Source of the DNA: Amycolatopsis pretoriensis
GTDB lineage: Bacteria > Actinomycetota > Actinomycetes > Mycobacteriales > Pseudonocardiaceae
DNA length: 64,000 bases
Direction: 5' to 3'
Assembly: GCF_900107925.1 (NCBI RefSeq)
Contig: NZ_FNUJ01000009.1
Coordinates: 62,001-126,000, forward strand
Below, piece by piece: positions 8,677 through 16,085 of this stretch (position 1 is the stretch's first letter; every line of letters begins with the position of its first letter). Under the pieces are notes generated by a model. That model did not search any database. It was not told where the DNA came from and worked only from the letters and a program-made list of their open reading frames with translations. The position numbers were made by a program, and so were the translations under genes.

Positions 8677-9798
8677 TCACGACTCCATCGCGGCCGAAAG
8701 CGCCAGCAGCGGCCGGACGTCCGATTCGATGTCGTCCGCCGGCGCGGGCAGGACCTGCTTCGCGTGGCCGTCGCTCTTCTCGCCGGCCGCGTGCCGGGCC
8801 AGCGCCGCCTTCAACGCGTCCGCCGCGGCGCCGGGATCGGTCGCGACGACGTCGCCGAAACCCGCGTCCAGGTACGGCGACAGCTGCACCAGGCCGTCCC
8901 GGATTTCGATCACCCGGCGGTAGTACACGCGGTGCACACTGCGCGGCGACAGGCGTTCGGCCCGCCGGCGCGGCGGTGTCCGCAGCACGATGCTGGGGAA
9001 GGCCTGGACCAGCACCGTCCACAACGGACCCAACGCCTGGTGTTCGCGGCGGTGCTGACGCCGGCGCCGCAACGCCGAGAACCGCGCCCGCACGCCGGGG
9101 TAGGTGACGCCCAGCAGGAAGAGCATCCCGCCGATGATCACGAACGGCACCCCGAGCAGCAGCAGGACCTTGACGACCGGGCCGAACGCCCACGCCACCA
9201 CGATGTACAGCGCGCGGAAGATGCTGCCGGCCGCCGCGCAGGCCAGGCCGACCGCGCTCATCCGCAGGCCGATCCGCAGGTCGCGGTCGGCCACCCGCAG
9301 GTAGCGGACGATCCACGCCGCGCACGCGATCAGGCCGTAGATCAGGTACAGCCCGGCGCCGAGGTAGAACACCGCGACCCCGCTGTCGTGGATCGTCGAC
9401 GGCCCGAGCGCCAGCCCGCGCAGCTCCGGCGGGGTCAGGGCCATCGCGACGACCATCAACGCGATCGCGGCCGCCAGCGGCACCAGCTCGACCGCCACCC
9501 GCCGGTAGCGCCGCGGCCCCAGCGCCGAGCCGAGGAAGAAGACGACCAGCGCGCACACCGCGCACGCCAGCAGCGCGTTGTTCAGCACCCGCGCGGCACC
9601 CAGGCCGAACACCGCGTCGATGTCGTCGGAGATCACCTGCTGCTGGAGGAGGAACGCGAGGGCGAACCCGGCGACGCACGCGGTGACGGCCCAGTTGGGC
9701 ACCGTCGGCGCGCGTTGCACCTGGTAGATCCGCCACGCCAACGCCGCGGCGAACAGCACCATCGCGAGTACGTTCACGGGGCTGAAAAGTGTGCTCAC
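8677..9798 (-). CDS. MAB_1171c-like multi-span membrane protein
   Basis: This 373-residue protein has about seven transmembrane helices in its first 250 residues, then a basic linker (RRRRQHRREH) and a cytoplasmic domain of about 110 residues. It resembles the actinobacterial family usually labelled MAB_1171c putative transporter, which is often found beside XRE and ImmA-like genes (recalled). The start chosen is GTG at 9798, giving a GTGA overlap with the metalloprotease stop at 9797-9795; GTG 9804 is the alternative. A much longer open frame exists upstream but runs through the ImmA-like gene on the same strand. No transport motif is visible, and a signalling role coupled to the protease is equally possible. 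Confidence 0.72.
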   Translation of the reverse strand: MSTLFSPVNVLAMVLFAAALAWRIYQVQRAPTVPNWAVTACVAGFALAFLLQQQVISDDIDAVFGLGAARVLNNALLACAVCALVVFFLGSALGPRRYRRVAVELVPLAAAIALMVVAMALTPPELRGLALGPSTIHDSGVAVFYLGAGLYLIYGLIACAAWIVRYLRVADRDLRIGLRMSAVGLACAAAGSIFRALYIVVAWAFGPVVKVLLLLGVPFVIIGGMLFLLGVTYPGVRARFSALRRRRQHRREHQALGPLWTVLVQAFPSIVLRTPPRRRAERLSPRSVHRVYYRRVIEIRDGLVQLSPYLDAGFGDVVATDPGAAADALKAALARHAAGEKSDGHAKQVLPAPADDIESDVRPLLALSAAMES

Positions 9799-10316
9799 AA
9801 CCACCCTTGGTGATCGCCGAGCGTCCCCTGGATCCGGCGGAGATCCCGGTCCGCAGCACGCCGCGGGATCGTGTAGTTCAGGACCGACGCCCACTCGAGG
9901 ATGATGGTCGCGACGGTCTCGGCTTCCCACTCGTGGGCGTCATCGTAGGACGACCGGCGCAGTGCGCGGTGTACTGCATCCGGGTCAAGATCCGGAACCG
10001 GGCCGCGCAGGAAGTCGGCCGGCTGGGCGTCGCCGTGCGGGTGGTGGTCGGCGAGCATGTGGCCGAGCTCGTGCAGGATGATGTGGTCCTGGTGGGATTT
10101 CGTGGTTTCGGCCTGGTAAAAGATGTAATCCGCCGAAGAAGTGGCGATCCAGCACCCGAACGGGCCGGGCACCTCCAGCGGGTAGGCCATCAGCCGGATC
10201 GGCTTGCCGCGTTGCTCGCCCAGCCGCGCGCAGAGCACTTCGACGTCGAGCGGCGGGCCGATGTCGAGCTGCTTCAGCAGCGTGCGGCAGCGGCGGCGCA
10301 GCTCTCGTTCCTTCAT
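9795..10316 (-). CDS. ImmA/IrrE-family metallopeptidase
   Basis: The 173-residue protein carries the zinc-protease signature HELGH (H82, E83, H86). A likely third ligand glutamate sits in the downstream helix EWEAETVATII. The N-terminal 30 residues form a short helical segment typical of DUF955/ImmA-like proteins. Characterised family members cleave or inactivate a partner XRE-type repressor after a signal. Here the XRE regulator gene lies directly upstream and overlaps by four bases, which supports that relationship (inference). The membrane protein gene downstream also overlaps. Target cleavage cannot be shown from sequence. Confidence 0.85.
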   Translation of the reverse strand: MKERELRRRCRTLLKQLDIGPPLDVEVLCARLGEQRGKPIRLMAYPLEVPGPFGCWIATSSADYIFYQAETTKSHQDHIILHELGHMLADHHPHGDAQPADFLRGPVPDLDPDAVHRALRRSSYDDAHEWEAETVATIILEWASVLNYTIPRRAADRDLRRIQGTLGDHQGWL

Positions 10317-10717
10317 CGCGCGGTGTCCTCCGGGTTGCGGCCCTCGCGTTCGGCCCGTTCGTAGCGCTCCACCAGCTCCAGCAGGTCCATCACCTGCCGG
10401 CGCCCCTGCGGGGAGAGCTCCTGCGCCCGCATCGCCATCAGCTGCGCTTCCCCGGCCGGGGGCGCGGCTGCCTCTTCGTCGAAGAAGTACGTGACGGGCA
10501 CGCCGAACAGCTTCGCCAGGGCCTCAACGTAGTGGATCTTCGGGTTGACGCGCTTGCCCGTGGCCAGCTGCTGCAGGTAGGCGGGCGACATCGCCGGCCC
10601 ACCCGCCCGTTCCACCGCCGCCGAGATCTCCCGGTAGCTGTGCGGCGCGCGCCCGTCGAGCCGAGCCGCCTCGATCAGGGCGCTCAGCCGTTCCGCGAAA
10701 GTGCGTTCCCGTGCCAT
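10313..10717 (-). CDS. XRE-family transcriptional regulator
   Basis: The 134-residue protein has an N-terminal helix-turn-helix (about 8-75): SYREISAAVERAGGPAMSPAYLQQLATGKRVNPKIHYVEALAKLFGVP holds helices 2-4 and the conserved core. The last 50 residues (SPQGRRQVMDLLELVERYERAERE) form an amphipathic helix suitable for dimer contact. It is the first gene of the operon with the ImmA-like protease, the membrane protein and the amidohydrolase. A well-formed -10 (TAGAAT) lies about 29 bases upstream, and the RBS is CAGGGGG. It probably represses its own operon. Confidence 0.88.
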   Translation of the reverse strand: MARERTFAERLSALIEAARLDGRAPHSYREISAAVERAGGPAMSPAYLQQLATGKRVNPKIHYVEALAKLFGVPVTYFFDEEAAAPPAGEAQLMAMRAQELSPQGRRQVMDLLELVERYERAEREGRNPEDTAR

Positions 10718-10745
10718 ACCCGCCCCCTGAGTTTCCGCCGTGAAA

Positions 10746-10799
10746 ATTCTAGCCGGGAAACCACTGTACGCACATGTTGACAGCTATCGTATGCAGTGG
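10746..10799 (-). promoter_or_regulatory. Promoter and possible operator of the XRE/ImmA-like operon
   Basis: On the minus strand the hexamer TAGAAT (10751-10746) is a near-consensus -10 for the XRE gene. Upstream, CCACTG (10761-10766) and CAGTGG (10794-10799) form the outer arms of an inverted repeat that also contains TACG/CGTA, a plausible operator. The same stretch holds a plus-strand TTGACA (10777-10782), so two divergent promoters may share this control region. Confidence 0.5.
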
Positions 10800-10813
10800 T
10801 TTACAGTTGGCAC

Positions 10814-11016
10814 GCCTCTCGTCTTGCTCTCCGTACCCTGGGGGTGTACGGAACCGCAAGACGAGAGGCTGTCGCGTCTTCTCGACTCGTCATGATCGCC
10901 TGGGTGTAGTACGCTTCAGCTTGTCAAGGTCGAACGCCCTCGCGGCGATCCCTTGGCCACGGCCTGTTGCCGGAGGTCGACCCCCAGGGCTTCCGGTGAC
11001 AGGCCCCTTACTTTTT
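10814..11016 (+). ncRNA. Candidate structured small RNA with 5' hairpin and 3' terminator
   Basis: A plus-strand promoter-like pair, TTGACA (10777-10782) and TACAGT (10802-10807, 19-base spacing), predicts a start near 10814. That is exactly where a perfect 14-bp stem begins (10814-10827 with 10856-10869). Inside it a second stem pairs CCGTAC (10831-10836) with GTACGG (10846-10851). The segment ends in a second long hairpin (10961-11005, outer arms GGCCTGT/ACAGGCC, inner CCGGA/TTCCGG) followed by a T-rich run at 11011-11016. No convincing reading frame fills it. It could instead be two unrelated hairpins. It does not match 4.5S, 6S, RNase P or tmRNA by eye. Confidence 0.5.
10961..11016 (+). 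terminator. Intrinsic terminator hairpin (plus strand)
   Basis: GGCCTGT (10961-10967) pairs with ACAGGCC (10999-11005), with CCGGAG/CTTCCGG stacking inside. After six bases comes CTTTTTC (11011-11017). The T-run overlaps the last codons of the convergent flavodoxin-like gene, so the hairpin would stop transcription entering from the left. Confidence 0.6.
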
Positions 11017-11468
11017 CAGGACATCAAAGTGGCGGCCACGGTGCCGCCCAGCTCGGTGCACGCTTCCAGGATCCGTTTGTCCGGTTCGCTCGTGCTGATG
11101 ACCGGCTCCGCCACCTTTTCCCACGCCAAGCCCGTGGTGATGGACAGCAGCTGGCGTTCGGTCCCCGACGTGTCGCTGTTCCCGTGGATCCAGTAGCCGA
11201 ACGGCCGCCCCCGCGTCGCGTCCAGGCACGGGTAGTAGACGGTGTCGAAGAAGTGCTTCAACGCGCCGCTCATGCTGCCCAGGTTCGCCGGTGTGCCCAG
11301 CAGGTAGCCGTCCGCCTCGAGGACGTCGGGGACGGTCGCCGCCAGTGCCGCGCGGCGGACCACCTCCACGCCCTCGATGTCCGGGTGCGTCGCGCCGGCC
11401 AGCACCGCCTCGAACAGCGCCTGCGTCGACGGCGACGGCGTGTGGTGCACGATCAGCAGCCTGGGCAT
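11016..11468 (-). CDS. Flavodoxin-like NAD(P)H-dependent oxidoreductase
   Basis: The 150-residue alpha/beta protein begins RLLIVHHTPSPSTQALFEAV, a flavodoxin-type phosphate-binding first loop (HTPSPST). GTPANLGSMSGALKHFFD matches the second FMN loop region seen in WrbA-like and FMN reductase-like proteins. The expected role is a soluble flavin reductase, though no substrate can be named. Its ATG shares a base with the stop of the phosphosugar mutase (TGATG), so the two are translationally coupled, although no metabolic link is obvious. Its stop faces the candidate small RNA terminator. Confidence 0.8.
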   Translation of the reverse strand: MPRLLIVHHTPSPSTQALFEAVLAGATHPDIEGVEVVRRAALAATVPDVLEADGYLLGTPANLGSMSGALKHFFDTVYYPCLDATRGRPFGYWIHGNSDTSGTERQLLSITTGLAWEKVAEPVISTSEPDKRILEACTELGGTVAATLMS

Positions 11469-13102
11469 CAGGCGAGCAGCTCCTCGACCGCCGTCCGCAA
11501 CGCGCCCAGCCGCGCGCTCGCGGCATCGCGGGCCTCCGCGAGCGAACCCGTCACCGGGGCCACGACCTGCAGGTACGCCTTCAGCTTCGGCTCGGTCCCG
11601 GACGGGCGGACGACCACGCGCACGCCTTCGCCGGTCAGGCGCAGCACATCCGCGTCCGGCAGCAGGTCGTCGAGCGCGACGGCGACCCCGCCCAGCTCGG
11701 CCGGCGGCGTCTCCCGCACCTTAGCCATCAGCTGCCCGCGGACGGCGAGATCGGTCACCCGCAGGGAAACCTGGTCGGTGAGGTGGACGCCGTGGCGCTG
11801 GGCCAGCTCGTCCAGGACGTCCAGCGGCGTGCGGCCCTCGGCCTTGAGCCGCGCGGTGTAGCCGGCGGCCAGTGTCGCGGCGGCGATGCCGTCCTTGTCG
11901 CGCACGAAACCCGGGTTCACGCACAGGCCGAGCGCTTCTTCGTACGCGAAGACGAGCCCTTCGCCGGCGCGGACCAGCCACTTGAACCCGGTGAGCGTCT
12001 CGGCGTAGCGGGCGCCTTCGGCCTTCGCGACCTCGCCGAGCATCGACGACGACACGATGGTCGTCGCGACCAGCGGGTCCGGCAGAAGCGTCCGGTCCAC
12101 TGTGGACAGGACGTACGAGCCGAGCAGGACGCCGGTCTCGTCGCCGCGCAGCATCCGCCACCGGCCATCCCGCTCGCGGACGCCCAGCGCGCAGCGGTCG
12201 GCGTCCGGGTCGAGCGCGATCGCCAGGTCGGCGTCCACTTCGGACGCCAGCGCCAGCAGGAGGTCGGTCGCGCCGGGTTCCTCCGGGTTCGGGAACGACA
12301 CGGTCGGGAAGTCCGGGTCGGGCGCGGCCTGGTCGCCCACCAGGTGCAGGTCGGTGAACCCGGCCCGCTCGAACGCCGCGTGCAGCGTGTCGGCGCCGAC
12401 GCCGTGCAACGCGGTCGCGGCCACACGCACCGCGCGCTCGGCGCCCATCGGCAGCGTCGCGACCTCGTCGAGGTAGGAGTCGAGCAGGTCGACGACCTCG
12501 GCGCCGGGCGCGCGGGGCACGCTCACCGCGGCGGGCGCGGCCTGGATGGCGCGTTCGATCTCGCCGTCGGACGGCGGGACGATCTGGCCGCCGGTCGCGT
12601 CGTAGAGCTTGTACCCGTTGTCGGCGGGCGGGTTGTGCGACGCGGTGATCTGGATCCCGGCCACCGCGCCGAGCCGCCCGACGGCGAACGCGAGCACCGG
12701 GGTCGGCAGCGGTTTCGGGAACACCTTGACGTCGAAGCCCGCGGCGGTGAGGACTTCGGCGGCCGCGGTCGCGAAGGCTTCCGAGCCGTGCCTCGCGTCC
12801 CGGCCGACGACGACCAGCGCGCCGGCGTGCCCGTGGGCTGTGAGCCACGCCGCGACACCGGCAGTCGTGCGCGTGACGACGGCGACGTTCATCCCGTTCG
12901 GCCCGGCGCGCACCGGCCCGCGCAGCCCCGCCGTGCCGAACTCGAGGGGCCCGGCCATCCGGTCGGCCAGCTCGCCGGCGGCACCGGCGTCGCCGCCCAT
13001 CGCCTTGGCGAGAACGTCCTGCAGCTCGGCGCGCGCGTCGTCGTCCGGGTCGTCGGCGATCCAGCGGAAGGCGGCGTCACGCAAGGTCGAATCGATCGTC
13101 AC
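11468..13102 (-). CDS. pmmB: Phosphomannomutase/phosphoglucomutase (PmmB type)
   Basis: The 544-residue enzyme of the alpha-D-phosphohexomutase family moves phosphate between C1 and C6 of mannose or glucose phosphate. The catalytic phosphoserine is S155 in ITASHNPP. The Mg2+ loop is DPDADR (about 303-308), the sugar-binding loop is YEEALG, and the C-terminal phosphate-binding loop is RPSGTEPK. Length and motifs match the long PGM2/PmmB subgroup. It lies downstream of deoD in the same direction, an order I recall from M. tuberculosis (deoD/pmmB). Sugar preference cannot be read from the motifs. A strong palindrome separates it from deoD. Confidence 0.9.
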   Translation of the reverse strand: MTIDSTLRDAAFRWIADDPDDDARAELQDVLAKAMGGDAGAAGELADRMAGPLEFGTAGLRGPVRAGPNGMNVAVVTRTTAGVAAWLTAHGHAGALVVVGRDARHGSEAFATAAAEVLTAAGFDVKVFPKPLPTPVLAFAVGRLGAVAGIQITASHNPPADNGYKLYDATGGQIVPPSDGEIERAIQAAPAAVSVPRAPGAEVVDLLDSYLDEVATLPMGAERAVRVAATALHGVGADTLHAAFERAGFTDLHLVGDQAAPDPDFPTVSFPNPEEPGATDLLLALASEVDADLAIALDPDADRCALGVRERDGRWRMLRGDETGVLLGSYVLSTVDRTLLPDPLVATTIVSSSMLGEVAKAEGARYAETLTGFKWLVRAGEGLVFAYEEALGLCVNPGFVRDKDGIAAATLAAGYTARLKAEGRTPLDVLDELAQRHGVHLTDQVSLRVTDLAVRGQLMAKVRETPPAELGGVAVALDDLLPDADVLRLTGEGVRVVVRPSGTEPKLKAYLQVVAPVTGSLAEARDAASARLGALRTAVEELLA

Positions 13103-13153
13103 CGCGTCAGCCTACGGGCTGGGGCCGGGGGTGCAGGAGCCGTCGCCGGAAAG

Positions 13154-13204
13154 CCGTGAATGGCACATTGACGGACGCTAAGTCCCTCAATGTGCCATTC
13201 ACGG
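13154..13204. terminator. Long palindrome of a dispersed repeat family; terminator of deoD
   Basis: Two 23-base arms (13154-13176 and 13182-13204) are inverted copies with one mismatch, separated by GCTAA. Each arm begins CCGTGAATGGCACATTGA. The element lies eight bases beyond the deoD stop and before the pmmB start. The same arm occurs at 41253-41303 with a different loop. No T-run follows, so termination would rest on stem strength. Confidence 0.75.
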
Positions 13205-13211
13205 TCTTGGG

Positions 13212-13991
13212 TCAGGCGCGGGTGACCAGCTCGCGCAGCAGGGAGCCCATCTGGGTCGCCGCCGCGCGGCCCGCCTCCAGGACTTCCTGGTGGTTGAGCG
13301 GCTCGCCCGTCATGCCGGCCGCCAGGTTCGTGACCAAGGACAGGCCGAAGACCTCGACGCCGGCCGCGCGGGCCGCGATCGCCTCCAGGACCGTCGACAT
13401 GCCGACCAGGTCCGCGCCCAGCGTGCGCAGCATGTGGATTTCGGCCGGCGTCTCGAAGTGCGGCCCGGTCAGGCCCGCGTAGACGCCCTCCTCCAGCGAC
13501 GGGTCGATCTCCTTCGCGATCCCGCGCAGCCGCGCCGAATACAGGTCCGTCAGGTCGACGAAGTTCGCGCCGACGATCGGCGAGCGCGCCGTCAGGTTCA
13601 GGTGGTCGGAGATCAGCACCGGCTGACCCACGCGGAACCCCTCGCGCAACCCGCCGGCCGCGTTCGTCAGCAGCACCGACCGGACGCCGGCCGCCGCCGC
13701 GGTGCGCACGTTGTGCACCACCGGGTCGATGCCCTTGCCCTCGTAGAAGTGCGTGCGGCCGAGCATGACCAGGACGTTCTTGTCGCCGATCTTCAGCGAG
13801 CGGATGGTGCCGCCGTGGCCCACCGCGCCGGGCGTGGTGAAGCCGGGGAGCTCGGCGAACGGGATCTCCGTCTCGCACTCCCCGATGACGTCCGCCGCCG
13901 GGCGCCAGCCCGATCCCAGGACCACCGCGATGTCGTGCGCGTCCACGCCGGTGCGCTTGGCGATGGCGGCCGCGGCCTCGTGTTCACTCAT
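13212..13991 (-). CDS. deoD: Purine nucleoside phosphorylase (trimeric class)
   Basis: The 259-residue enzyme splits purine nucleosides with phosphate to base and ribose-1-phosphate in purine salvage. Family marks are VVLGSGW (24-29), GGTIRSLKIG, GRTHFYEGKG (phosphate and purine-site loop), the base-binding GPHFETPAE, and LGADLVGMSTVLEAIAAR. These belong to the low-mass trimeric PNP class, as in mycobacterial DeoD. The ATG at 13991 is supported by a four-base ATGA overlap with the stop of the ABA4-like gene. A longer open frame upstream is out of register with the membrane protein gene and was not used. Confidence 0.93.
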   Translation of the reverse strand: MSEHEAAAAIAKRTGVDAHDIAVVLGSGWRPAADVIGECETEIPFAELPGFTTPGAVGHGGTIRSLKIGDKNVLVMLGRTHFYEGKGIDPVVHNVRTAAAAGVRSVLLTNAAGGLREGFRVGQPVLISDHLNLTARSPIVGANFVDLTDLYSARLRGIAKEIDPSLEEGVYAGLTGPHFETPAEIHMLRTLGADLVGMSTVLEAIAARAAGVEVFGLSLVTNLAAGMTGEPLNHQEVLEAGRAAATQMGSLLRELVTRA

Positions 13992-14407
13992 GCCCGGGAG
14001 CGTAACCGGGCACTTCGCGCCACCAGGAACACCACCAGCCCGAACGGCGACAGGAAGATCGTCAGCACCAGGATCGGGCTGACCAGCCACGGCGAAAGCC
14101 CCACGCGCCGGCCCTCGAAGTACATCCACCGCGCGATGAACAGGTCGAACGCGATGAGGTGCGCCCAGACGAGCCCGGCGCCCCACGGCGTGGCCAGCAG
14201 CGTCTGCAGCACGCCGAGGTCCGGCGAGAGCATCGCCCGCCCCCACTCGCCGAAGTGCGGCAGCACCAGCGCGAAGTAGCAGGCCAGCGGCAGCAGCGGC
14301 ACCCACGGCGACGCCATGACCCGCGGCGTCCACCGCCAGTTCGGCGCCAGGACCATCAAGGCCCAGAACGGCACGGCCAGTGGGAACGCCAGGTCGAAGA
14401 GGATCAC
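13988..14407 (-). CDS. ABA4-like (DUF4281) membrane protein
   Basis: The 139-residue protein has four hydrophobic helices and the ABA4-like pattern: FDLAFPLAVPFWALMVLAPNW at the start, LLATPWGAGLVWAHLIAFDLFIARWMYFEGRR in the middle, and LSPWLVSPILVLTIFLSPFGLVVFL at the end. The plant namesake acts in neoxanthin synthesis; the bacterial role is unknown. The start is GTG at 14407, overlapping the upstream stop by four bases; its own stop overlaps the deoD ATG. It is therefore the middle gene of a coupled trio. Confidence 0.83.
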   Translation of the reverse strand: MILFDLAFPLAVPFWALMVLAPNWRWTPRVMASPWVPLLPLACYFALVLPHFGEWGRAMLSPDLGVLQTLLATPWGAGLVWAHLIAFDLFIARWMYFEGRRVGLSPWLVSPILVLTIFLSPFGLVVFLVARSARLRSRA

Positions 14408-15339
14408 CGCGTCACGGCCCACGAGCCGAGCCCGACGGCCGCGACCAGCGCCGCGGCGGCCCCCAGCGTCGCCGCGTCCGGGTGCACGATCGACTGCGCC
14501 CGCAGCGCCTGCCACGTCACCAGCGCCGTCAGCCCCGCGTACCCGGCCGCGCCGACGAGGACGAGCCGCGCGCGGACGGCGTCGTCGCGCAGCCGGGCGA
14601 ACCGCGGGGCCAGCGCCGCGAGCGCGATGGCGAGCAGCGGCAGCACCTGCAGCGCGTGCATCCCGACGAAGTGCGGGATCCGCAGGTCGCCCGCCACCGT
14701 GCTCCAGCCGAGGATCGGCAGGCCGGGACCGCCGTCGGCGAGCCCGACGGTGTGCGCGCCGACCATGTCCGGCGTGCCGCCCGTCTGCCACTGCGCGAGC
14801 TGCTGCGCGGTCGGGTTCGTCATCAGGATGCCCAGCGAGATCCCGACCAGGGACAGCACGGCGCCGGCGCGCACGGCCCAGTAGCTCGCCCGGTCTTCTA
14901 GCTTGGTGAACATGACGAGGACGGTCAGCACGAGCGTGGCGACCCAGAGACCCATGATCATCTTGCCCATGACGTTGTAGATCAGGGCGTCCTGCGGGGT
15001 CGCGTTGTTGAAGTGGCTCGCCCGGCCGCGGGCCGCCTGGAAGACGAGCAGGACGTACTCGGCGGCGAAGATCGCCACGAGGAAGTTCGTCAGCCAGGAC
15101 GCCGTGCGCCGGAACCGCGGCAGCAGCGAGACGAGCCAGCTCCAGGTGGCGAAGTAGAGGGCGCCCGAGATCGCGAACTTGAACGGCTTCGCCCAGATCG
15201 GCGCGCCGGCGAGGGTCCGCTGGTCGACGAGCAGCGCGGCGACGCACAGCACCGCCACCACCCCCAGGGTGGCGGCCGCGATCGCGGACGGGCGGTGCCA
15301 CCCGCGCGTTCTGCTCCGGACGTCGGCAAGGATGGTCAT
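14404..15339 (-). CDS. Polytopic membrane protein, unknown function
   Basis: The 311-residue protein has about eight transmembrane helices (roughly 20-40, 52-72, 80-100, 122-145, 155-173, 217-240, 254-275, 286-306). A polar loop, SHFNNATPQDALIYNVMGKMIMG, and a TVAGDLRIPHFVGMHALQ segment hold several histidines and asparagines. I do not recognise the family. It is the first gene of the operon with the ABA4-like protein and deoD and is divergent from a MerR regulator. An inverted repeat fills the shared upstream region, so the MerR protein probably controls it. Confidence 0.75.
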   Translation of the reverse strand: MTILADVRSRTRGWHRPSAIAAATLGVVAVLCVAALLVDQRTLAGAPIWAKPFKFAISGALYFATWSWLVSLLPRFRRTASWLTNFLVAIFAAEYVLLVFQAARGRASHFNNATPQDALIYNVMGKMIMGLWVATLVLTVLVMFTKLEDRASYWAVRAGAVLSLVGISLGILMTNPTAQQLAQWQTGGTPDMVGAHTVGLADGGPGLPILGWSTVAGDLRIPHFVGMHALQVLPLLAIALAALAPRFARLRDDAVRARLVLVGAAGYAGLTALVTWQALRAQSIVHPDAATLGAAAALVAAVGLGSWAVTR

Positions 15340-15352
15340 GGTTCCTCCCAGA

Positions 15353-15395
15353 ATGGATAGTCAAGCTCTCCGTTATGGGAAGCTAAACTATCCAT
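15353..15395. promoter_or_regulatory. Divergent promoter/operator between membrane operon and MerR gene
   Basis: Arms ATGGATAGTCAAGCT (15353-15367) and AGCTAAACTATCCAT (15381-15395) are inverted copies with 13 of 15 positions matching, 13 bases apart. TAAACT (15384-15389) is a possible plus-strand -10 for the MerR gene. The low GC of the stretch contrasts with its surroundings. MerR proteins usually bind such dyads within promoters. Confidence 0.6.
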
Positions 15396-15452
15396 GCTGA
15401 GAAGTCTTCAGGGTTGCCCCGGAGACGAACCCCGGGATCGGAGCGGATGCGC

Positions 15453-16085
15453 ATGCGGATGGCCGAACTGAGCGCCGAGTCGGGGGTGCCGGTCGCGACC
15501 GTCAAGTACTACCTGCGCGAAGGCCTGCTCTTCCCGGGCGAGCGCACGAGCCCCAACCAGGCCCGCTACTCCGCGGCGCACGTCCAGCGCCTCCGGCTGG
15601 TCAAGGCGCTCACCGAGGTGGGCGGGCTGCCGCTGGCGTCGGTGGGAGCGGTCCTGGCCGCGATCGACGGCGACGCGACCCCGCACGAGACGATGGGCGT
15701 CGTCCAGCAGGAGCTGGCCGGGCCGCCGCCGAAGGTGTCCGGCGAGGCTGCGGAATGGGCAGCCGGGCTGCTCCACGAGCTGGCGCTGCGCCACGGCTGG
15801 AAGTGGCACGGGATGGAGGACTACACGGTCGGCAACCTGGTGGCCGCGCTGGCGACGGCGAAGGAGCTGGGGCACGAGAAGCTGGCCGAGCGCCTGGACG
15901 AGTACTTCGCGCTGGCGATGCGCGTGGCGGAGCTGGACGTCGAGGTGGTGACGGGGCTGACGTCGTTCGACAAGATCATCGAAGCTGGCTTGGTGGCGAC
16001 GGTGCTCGGCGACCGGATCTTCACGGGGTTGCGGCACCTCGCGCAGGAGTTCGTGTCCCGTGAGGTGCTGAACCGGGCGCCCTAG
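15453..16085 (+). CDS. MerR-family transcriptional regulator
   Basis: The roughly 210-residue protein starts with a MerR winged HTH: MAELSAESGVPVATVKYYLREGLL, then the wing and a short coiled segment to about residue 80. The remaining 130 residues form a helical effector domain without recognisable metal-site cysteines. Hence the ligand is probably not a metal, and the type resembles small-molecule MerR-like regulators. Three in-frame ATGs exist; 15453 is chosen because GGAG (15440-15443) lies nine bases upstream. It faces the membrane-protein operon across a dyad. Its stop overlaps the stop of the convergent kinase. Confidence 0.85.
   Translation: MRMAELSAESGVPVATVKYYLREGLLFPGERTSPNQARYSAAHVQRLRLVKALTEVGGLPLASVGAVLAAIDGDATPHETMGVVQQELAGPPPKVSGEAAEWAAGLLHELALRHGWKWHGMEDYTVGNLVAALATAKELGHEKLAERLDEYFALAMRVAELDVEVVTGLTSFDKIIEAGLVATVLGDRIFTGLRHLAQEFVSREVLNRAP

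Noticed and set aside
8677..9930. Start of the MAB_1171c-like protein at 9930
   Set aside because: The extra 44 residues are a shadow of the ImmA-like gene; GTG 9798 gives the usual four-base overlap.
10774..11196. 140-codon plus-strand frame over the small-RNA region
   Set aside because: No RBS, no family resemblance, and it crosses two perfect hairpins and the 3' end of the flavodoxin-like gene.
13154..13204. Insertion-sequence terminal repeats
   Set aside because: The arms are only five bases apart with no transposase or target-site duplication, so a terminator-like palindrome fits better.
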